A DNA stretch of 64,000 nt. Source: Selaginella moellendorffii. Lineage: Eukaryota; Streptophyta; Lycopodiopsida; Selaginellales; Selaginellaceae. The position numbers and the translations under genes were made by a program. Every line of letters starts with the position of its first letter. Within the stretch, counting starts at the first letter, position 1. Location of the stretch: NCBI RefSeq assembly GCF_000143415.4, contig NW_003314308.1:1282654-1346653 (forward strand), given 5' to 3'. Below are positions 59,251-64,000 of the stretch, in pieces. The notes under the pieces were generated by a model, which was given only the letters and a program-made list of their open reading frames with translations, ran no database searches and was not told where the DNA came from.

Positions 59251-60670
59251 TTAGTCGTCGCTGTCGTCTTCACTGTCTGCATTGCACGTGAATAGCAGTT
59301 AGAATCTCTTCACTTCCACTTTCTATGCAAGCGAGAGAGAGAGAGAGAGAGAGAGGAAAAAAGAGATTTTGAGTGCTAGTTTACCTGATCTTACATCCTT
59401 TTCGATCTTTCCCTTGTCCTCAATTTGCTTGAGAAGGACCCTCACGATCAGGATCCACCAGTAGATGTGCATTACCAAGAGCGTGATCAAAAAGGTGTTG
59501 AATCCATAGTACATGACCGGGCCGTAAGCTTTGTGTGCACTCTTATCCAAGGTGTGGACAATCTCGCGGCTACAGGAGAGCGTTGTTTTCAATTGTCATT
59601 AAAAGATTGGAAACCTTGCGGCGTCCCACGTACCAGGTGCTCCAGATGATCCAGAAAGGGAAGTAAATCAGTCGAAGCAACACCCAGGCGATCGCAAACA
59701 TGACGAAGAAAACACTGGAGAAGATGTCCGAGCCAGCATACCTCGACATCTTTGCCATCTCTAGAAAAATGTCGCTTGCATCGTGTAGCGCGAGCACCAT
59801 GGAGCCAACTCGAGCAAATCTGGCGAAAGACAAAGCGATCGATACGGGATGGGTTTGGAGAAGAAAAATAAAAACGAACGAAATCGAAGCCTCTACCTGA
59901 TGGGATAGGAACCAGCAATGAGCAAGAAAGTTACGACGTGGTGTGTCATGCTAACACCGAAATCTTTGCGTCGGGTTTCCCAGAACACGAGAGCCAGCAT
60001 ACTGTAGATGTAGAATCCCGCGGAGAAAGTGTAGAGGAGCTTGAGCTTGAGCCTGGCAGGGGTTGATCTCTAGGCGATCAAGTAATTGCTTCGAGAGTGA
60101 AACGTGCTTACTTGATCTTCTGGTCGGGCCAGACTTGATCTCCCGGCCCGATCCAAAAGTACTTCGTGTTGTGGAACCACGGCTCCCTGTACGTGATGAG
60201 CAACGCAAACAAATCCGCGGACGTGAAGTAGACCGCCTTCCATGCCGACTCTTTGAACTTGATCAAAGTCTTGGCAAACTGTTGATCATCGCCTTTGGAT
60301 CGAGCGATGAATCGCCTCCCAAGAACCTGGAACACGAAAGCAAAGATTATGCTGGCAGTCGAGCGCGTAATGAATGAAAGAGTGACTGGATTGGAATGAG
60401 GACAGGGCGCTCACGAGTGCGCATTGAATGCACCATTCCAGCCAATCAAAGCTCGAGTTTGAGAGATAAATAGCGAGAGATTTGCCGAGAAAAGGATGGA
60501 GATGGAGGAAGCAAGAGAGATTTGGCGCTTACCTCGAATACAAAGCGGTCTAGCACGAAGCGCACTGCTGGGAAGAAGAGGCCAAAGAGTGGAACCATTG
60601 CCAAATCTGTGAGCTTGGGATAGCTCTCCACTTCCCACCCGGGCCACCTCCACACGCCTGCCATTGCCAT
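59251..60670 (-). CDS. LAG1-type ceramide synthase (TLC domain)
   Basis: Six exons (60533-60670, 60112-60326, 59897-60052, 59634-59819, 59385-59569, 59251-59276) give 301 residues, a usual length. The protein is an ER multi-pass membrane enzyme that joins a sphingoid base to a fatty acyl-CoA. The N-terminus ([18 protein letters not shown]) matches plant LAG1 homologues. The TLC core contains [28 protein letters not shown] and the Lag1 signature [16 protein letters not shown], with further helices near [13 protein letters not shown] and [11 protein letters not shown]. It ends in an acidic tail (DSEDDSDD) split by the last intron. The two His (HH) and the DAS aspartate are intact. The ATG at 60670 falls in a CCATGG palindrome, so a plus-strand frame also starts there. 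Divergent from SUV3. Confidence 0.93.
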
Positions 60671-61022
60671 GGCAAACCCTAGCGAGCTCTACAAGAATTT
60701 GAGCTCCAAGGAGCTCAAATCCTCCAAACGTAGCTCTCTTTGTTCGATTGATCGTCCAATTCCTCGAAATCTAGCTCCTCGAGATCTAGCCTATTGCGCT
60801 CGTCTGGATCTACCAGACAAGGAAGAAGTCAATCATTTGCGCTATTTGCGCGAAGCAAAGGTTTTGACTTCTTCCAAACTCTCAGCTGTTCTTCCAGTGT
60901 GGGTGGCAATTCCAGTACAATTCGATCGAGAGAGTGGCACTCATTGGAATTTGGAATGCGCGAGCAATGAATGAAGAAAGAGATGGCTAGGGCTACTTAG
61001 GGCTCTTCGCATTCTTTCGAGA
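60671..61022. promoter_or_regulatory. Shared divergent promoter of ceramide synthase and SUV3
   Basis: The two start codons lie 352 bases apart on opposite strands, so this stretch carries both promoters. It contains a telobox-like AAACCCTAGC at 60674 and GGCTAGGGCTACTTAGGGCTC near 60983 (split by one base from the motif). A 101-codon plus-strand frame (60669-60974) covers most of it; no family is recognised. Confidence 0.6.
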
Positions 61023-63560
61023 ATGTGGCAGGGGCTATGGCGGAGTCGAGGTTTGTAGTCTCTCTTTCTCTCTGTTTCGTGGATGATTTGTTTGTTTTCT
61101 CAGCTGGATCGCGCCGCGCATTCAGCACCACAGCGCGGAAGATCCTTCTCGAGCTCACCGATATGACGTAAGTGATTTTTTGGAGTTCTTGCGAGGAAAG
61201 GAATGATAAGAGTGTGTGGCAGTGTTCCTCACACTTGGTATCCTTACGCGCGGACAATGAGGAGGCGGATCATTCTCTACGTTGGCCCGACCAACAGCGG
61301 CAAAACCTTCACTGCCTTGCAAAGTCTCCAGCGAGCTTCATCAGGTTTGCTTCTTCTTCCAAAGGAAAAAAAACTCATACACTCGAAGAGGAAGAAAGAA
61401 CTGTTTTCTTTCTTGCGTTACCTAATGCTTCGTTTCTCTCATCCAGGAATTTACTGCGGTCCCTTGCGTCTCCTCGCCTGGGAAGTGGCAGAGAAGCTCA
61501 ACTCTCACAATGTACCGTGCAGTCTTCTCACTGGACAGGAGCGCAACGAGATCGAGGGAGCACAGCACAAAGCGATGACTGTCGAGATGGCGGACATCAC
61601 TCGCGAGTACGAGTGTGCCGTCATTGACGAAATCCAGGCAAGAACAAGAGTTTTTCTCGTTTTATTTTCTCATGTTTGCCTTCTTTGTTGATTTTCTCAG
61701 ATGATAGGATGCTCCAAAAGAGGATACGCTTTCACTCGGGCTTTGTTTGGTCTCGCTGCCAAAGAGATACACTTGTGTGGAGATCCGTGTGTAGTGACTC
61801 TTATTCAGAACCTGCTGGAACGTACTCAGGACACACTTGAGGTATCATTCGATCCTTCAATGGATGGTTTCCTAAACTTTCTTCCCAGGTCAGGTGCTAC
61901 ACCCGCTTGTCTCCGCTTGTACCTCTTAAAGAACCGCTACGTGATATTAGACGAATTCGGGGCGGGGATTGCATTGTAAGCTTCTCGCGTGACGAGATAC
62001 ACACCTACAAGGTAATATATACATCGCATTTGGTTCGTAAGTCGATAGTCGTTTTCTATTTCATTTCAGCGAGACATTGAGAAATTGCATCCGGCAATCA
62101 ACTGCTCAGTCGTGTATGGATCTCTTCCACCAGAGACTCGCACCAAGCAGGTAATGCTTTCATGGTTTTATACGAACGAGCACAAGTTCTTCCTTTCTTT
62201 TTTGTTTTTTTCTGCTCTGTGCTTGAAAAACGGTTCTGTACTTCTCGGCTTTCAGTGTGCAGGCTGAACGATTCAACAAGGCCGACGAGGACTTTAGTAT
62301 ACTTGTCGCCAGCGACGCGATCGGGATGGGTCTAAATCTTAACATCCAGCGCATCATCTTCACGAAGCTGGACAAGTTCGATGGCATCGCTCGCTGCTAC
62401 CTCAGTGTCATGCAAGTGAAGCAAATAGCAGGTTTGAATGGTGTCACATTCGTCAAACGACTTCATGCCTATCACTTGTGTGACAGGTCGAGCTGGAAGA
62501 TTCAAGTCCAAATATCCTGTAGGCGAGGTAACATGTCTGAAAGGTTCTGATATAGCTCACCTGCATCGAGCACTTGCAACACCAACACCTGCTGTAGTGG
62601 TAATGAACTGTTGGTTGGATTTCCTATTTTTCTTTTGTTATTTCAGGCAGCAGGAGTTTTCCCAACTTTTGATCAAATAGGCCTGTACTGCACCTTTTAT
62701 CCGAACTTCCCATTTTCGGCTATACTGGTGTGCTCATGTTTTCCGCTTGATTCGCTTTCTAACTTGTAAACCTTTGCAGGAAAAGTTCATTGCTACCGTG
62801 ACTTTGTCTTCAATGTTCTTTCTGTGTGACTCTTCAAATCTCTTGGCGATAGCCAGGATGCTTGACGACATTCCACTGCCCATGGATTCCCGTTTCCTTT
62901 TCTGTACATGGTAACACTCGTGGTTTTGTTGCCTTTAACTCGATACAATGGTTGCGTTTGTGCAGCCCCGTGGACAAAGATAACCGTATAATCATGGGAG
63001 CTTTACTCGAGGTATAGTTGTTCCACAATATCGTATGTTTGTTTTCTAGCAATGTTTTATGTTTTTCATAGTTTGCTAGGAACTATGCGGTCAATAGGAA
63101 TGTGCCACTGAAGAGGCTTCTAACACCTGCGACAATGCGAGTCCCAAGCACACAAAAGGATCTAGCGGAACTGGAGTCCCTACACAAGGTTCGCTTGTCT
63201 GGCTTTGTAAGCTGTTTAACTTGCGTTGTGTGAGCTCCAGGTTCTTGATATGTATATTTGGCTCAGCTATCGACTAGAGGATGCCTTCGTGGATCGTGAG
63301 TCTGCCATCACACAGAAACACCTGTGCAGCACGTAAGATCTCTTTTTCATCTTGCCTTCCAACTGATCTGTGTCCGCTCCAGATTGATCGAGCAGGCACT
63401 AAACTACTGGAACACGGAGCTGTCGAGCCGTAAGGCTGCCAAGCGTGAACTGATCCAGAATCTAATCGAGGAGGGGCGTTTACCAGAGGATGAAACGCCT
63501 GGAGCTCAGCGCGCGAGTATGTACAACCTCAACATGGACAGGGAAGTGAGGATAAGTTGA
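61023..63560 (+). CDS. SUV3: Mitochondrial ATP-dependent RNA helicase SUV3
   Basis: Fifteen exons (61023-61050, 61104-61167, 61223-61344, 61447-61637, 61701-61841, 61889-62011, 62070-62150, 62263-62431, 62487-62599, 62647-62727, 62780-62910, 62966-63011, 63072-63188, 63241-63332, 63383-63560) encode 558 residues. The Arg/Ser-rich start (MWQGLWRSRAGSRRAFSTTA) is a good mitochondrial presequence. Helicase motifs follow: GPTNSGKT (I), YCGPLRLLAWEV (Ia), DEIQM (II, Walker B), VYGSLPPETR, LVASDAIGMGLNLNI (V) and QIAGRAGR (VI). A SUV3-specific C-terminal region ends LNYWNTELS onward. SUV3 unwinds RNA for the mitochondrial degradosome. The fourth intron has a GC donor (CAG|GCAAGA), needed to join DEIQ to MIGC. 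Confidence 0.94.
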
Positions 63561-64000
63561 GCAAGCTGGATCAAAGGCGGACAAGATGAACAGAATCCGA
63601 GGAGTGTCCCTGGATAAAATGTGGTAGAATGCGCTTAAGCTGTTTGCAAGGAGGGGGGCGAGAAAGGGATTCGACAATGCAATGGGCTGACAAGGGAGAG
63701 GTGGTGGAGTTGCTGGGACGCAGCCAAGATGGTGCGGCATGACTTTTTTAAGATGGTCTTTTTCCATGTTTTATTTGCATAATTAAGTTTTTAGTTAATT
63801 ATTTATAGTTATTCATAAAATATTTTTATTGATCTTATTTTTATTAATATATAGATATTTTTAGAATATATATATCACGAATATTTAATAAATTACTAAA
63901 TATTTATAAATAAAAAATAAACCCTTTAAGCAAAAATTTAATGTTTATTTTATTTTTCCAAATAACTATTATTAAATGTGTCAAACATATTGTGATACAA
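63561..64000. other. SUV3 3' flank, then AT-rich DNA
   Basis: The first 200 bases are probably the SUV3 3' untranslated region. From about 63775 the DNA becomes very AT-rich and empty of frames, like the spacer at 13.9-15.5 kb. Confidence 0.6.

Noticed and set aside
1-64000. CRISPR arrays, operons, riboswitches, prokaryotic mobile elements
   Set aside because: None seen; spliced genes throughout show this is plant nuclear DNA where such features are not expected.

Overview
The window is nuclear DNA of a land plant. Genes are compact, with many introns of about 45-120 nt. The content includes an ERECTA-type receptor kinase, pectin methylesterases with an inhibitor domain, PPR proteins built almost only of 31-residue S-type repeats, telobox-like AAACCCTA motifs near start codons, and Ty1/copia and Ty3/gypsy remnants. 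A possible flagellar-type protein also fits a plant with swimming sperm. Together these suggest a lycophyte such as Selaginella. That is an inference from sequence style; no database was searched.

Layout. 1-7370: mostly gene-free on present evidence, except a small lipid-transfer-protein gene at 4.6-4.9 kb with possible antisense splice sites around it, then the GA-rich leader of the ERECTA-like gene. 7.4-12.1 kb: ERECTA-family receptor kinase with 27 exons. 12.3-12.5 kb: tiny TOM6 gene on the other strand. 12.7-13.9 kb: broken kinase-fold pseudogene. 13.9-16.7 kb: AT-rich spacer with a long TA tract. 16.7-28.1 kb: gene-dense block with an ACT-domain Raf-like kinase, a PPR gene, an unrecognised basic protein (perhaps axonemal), RAD6-type E2, pectinesterase, L18a-like membrane protein and F-actin capping protein alpha, closed by a complete tRNA-Leu(CAG).

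28.3-41.9 kb: transposon-rich, AT-rich block. It carries gypsy integrase and copia reverse transcriptase/RNase H remnants, one intact PPR gene (31.3-33.0 kb), and a run of three degenerate gene pieces (NIF/FCP1 phosphatase, Orn/Lys/Arg decarboxylase, PPR). A copy of the last 23 bases of the tRNA-Leu sits at the right edge of this block.

41.9-63.6 kb: second gene-dense block with glycyl-tRNA synthetase, SIRT6-class sirtuin (SRT1), ELM1, ABCF1, two further pectinesterases, an F-box pseudogene, a LAG1-type ceramide synthase and the SUV3 RNA helicase. The last 440 bases are AT-rich and empty.

The genes do not form a pathway. TOM6, ELM1, SUV3, GlyRS and the PPR proteins all concern mitochondria or organelle gene expression, but with no shared regulation visible this is probably coincidence. 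Exon models were built by hand from splice-site consensus, protein-family conservation and reading-frame arithmetic. Phases close for every multi-exon model given, but individual boundaries could be off by a base or so. Five introns appear to begin with GC instead of GT, more than expected for about 111 introns.
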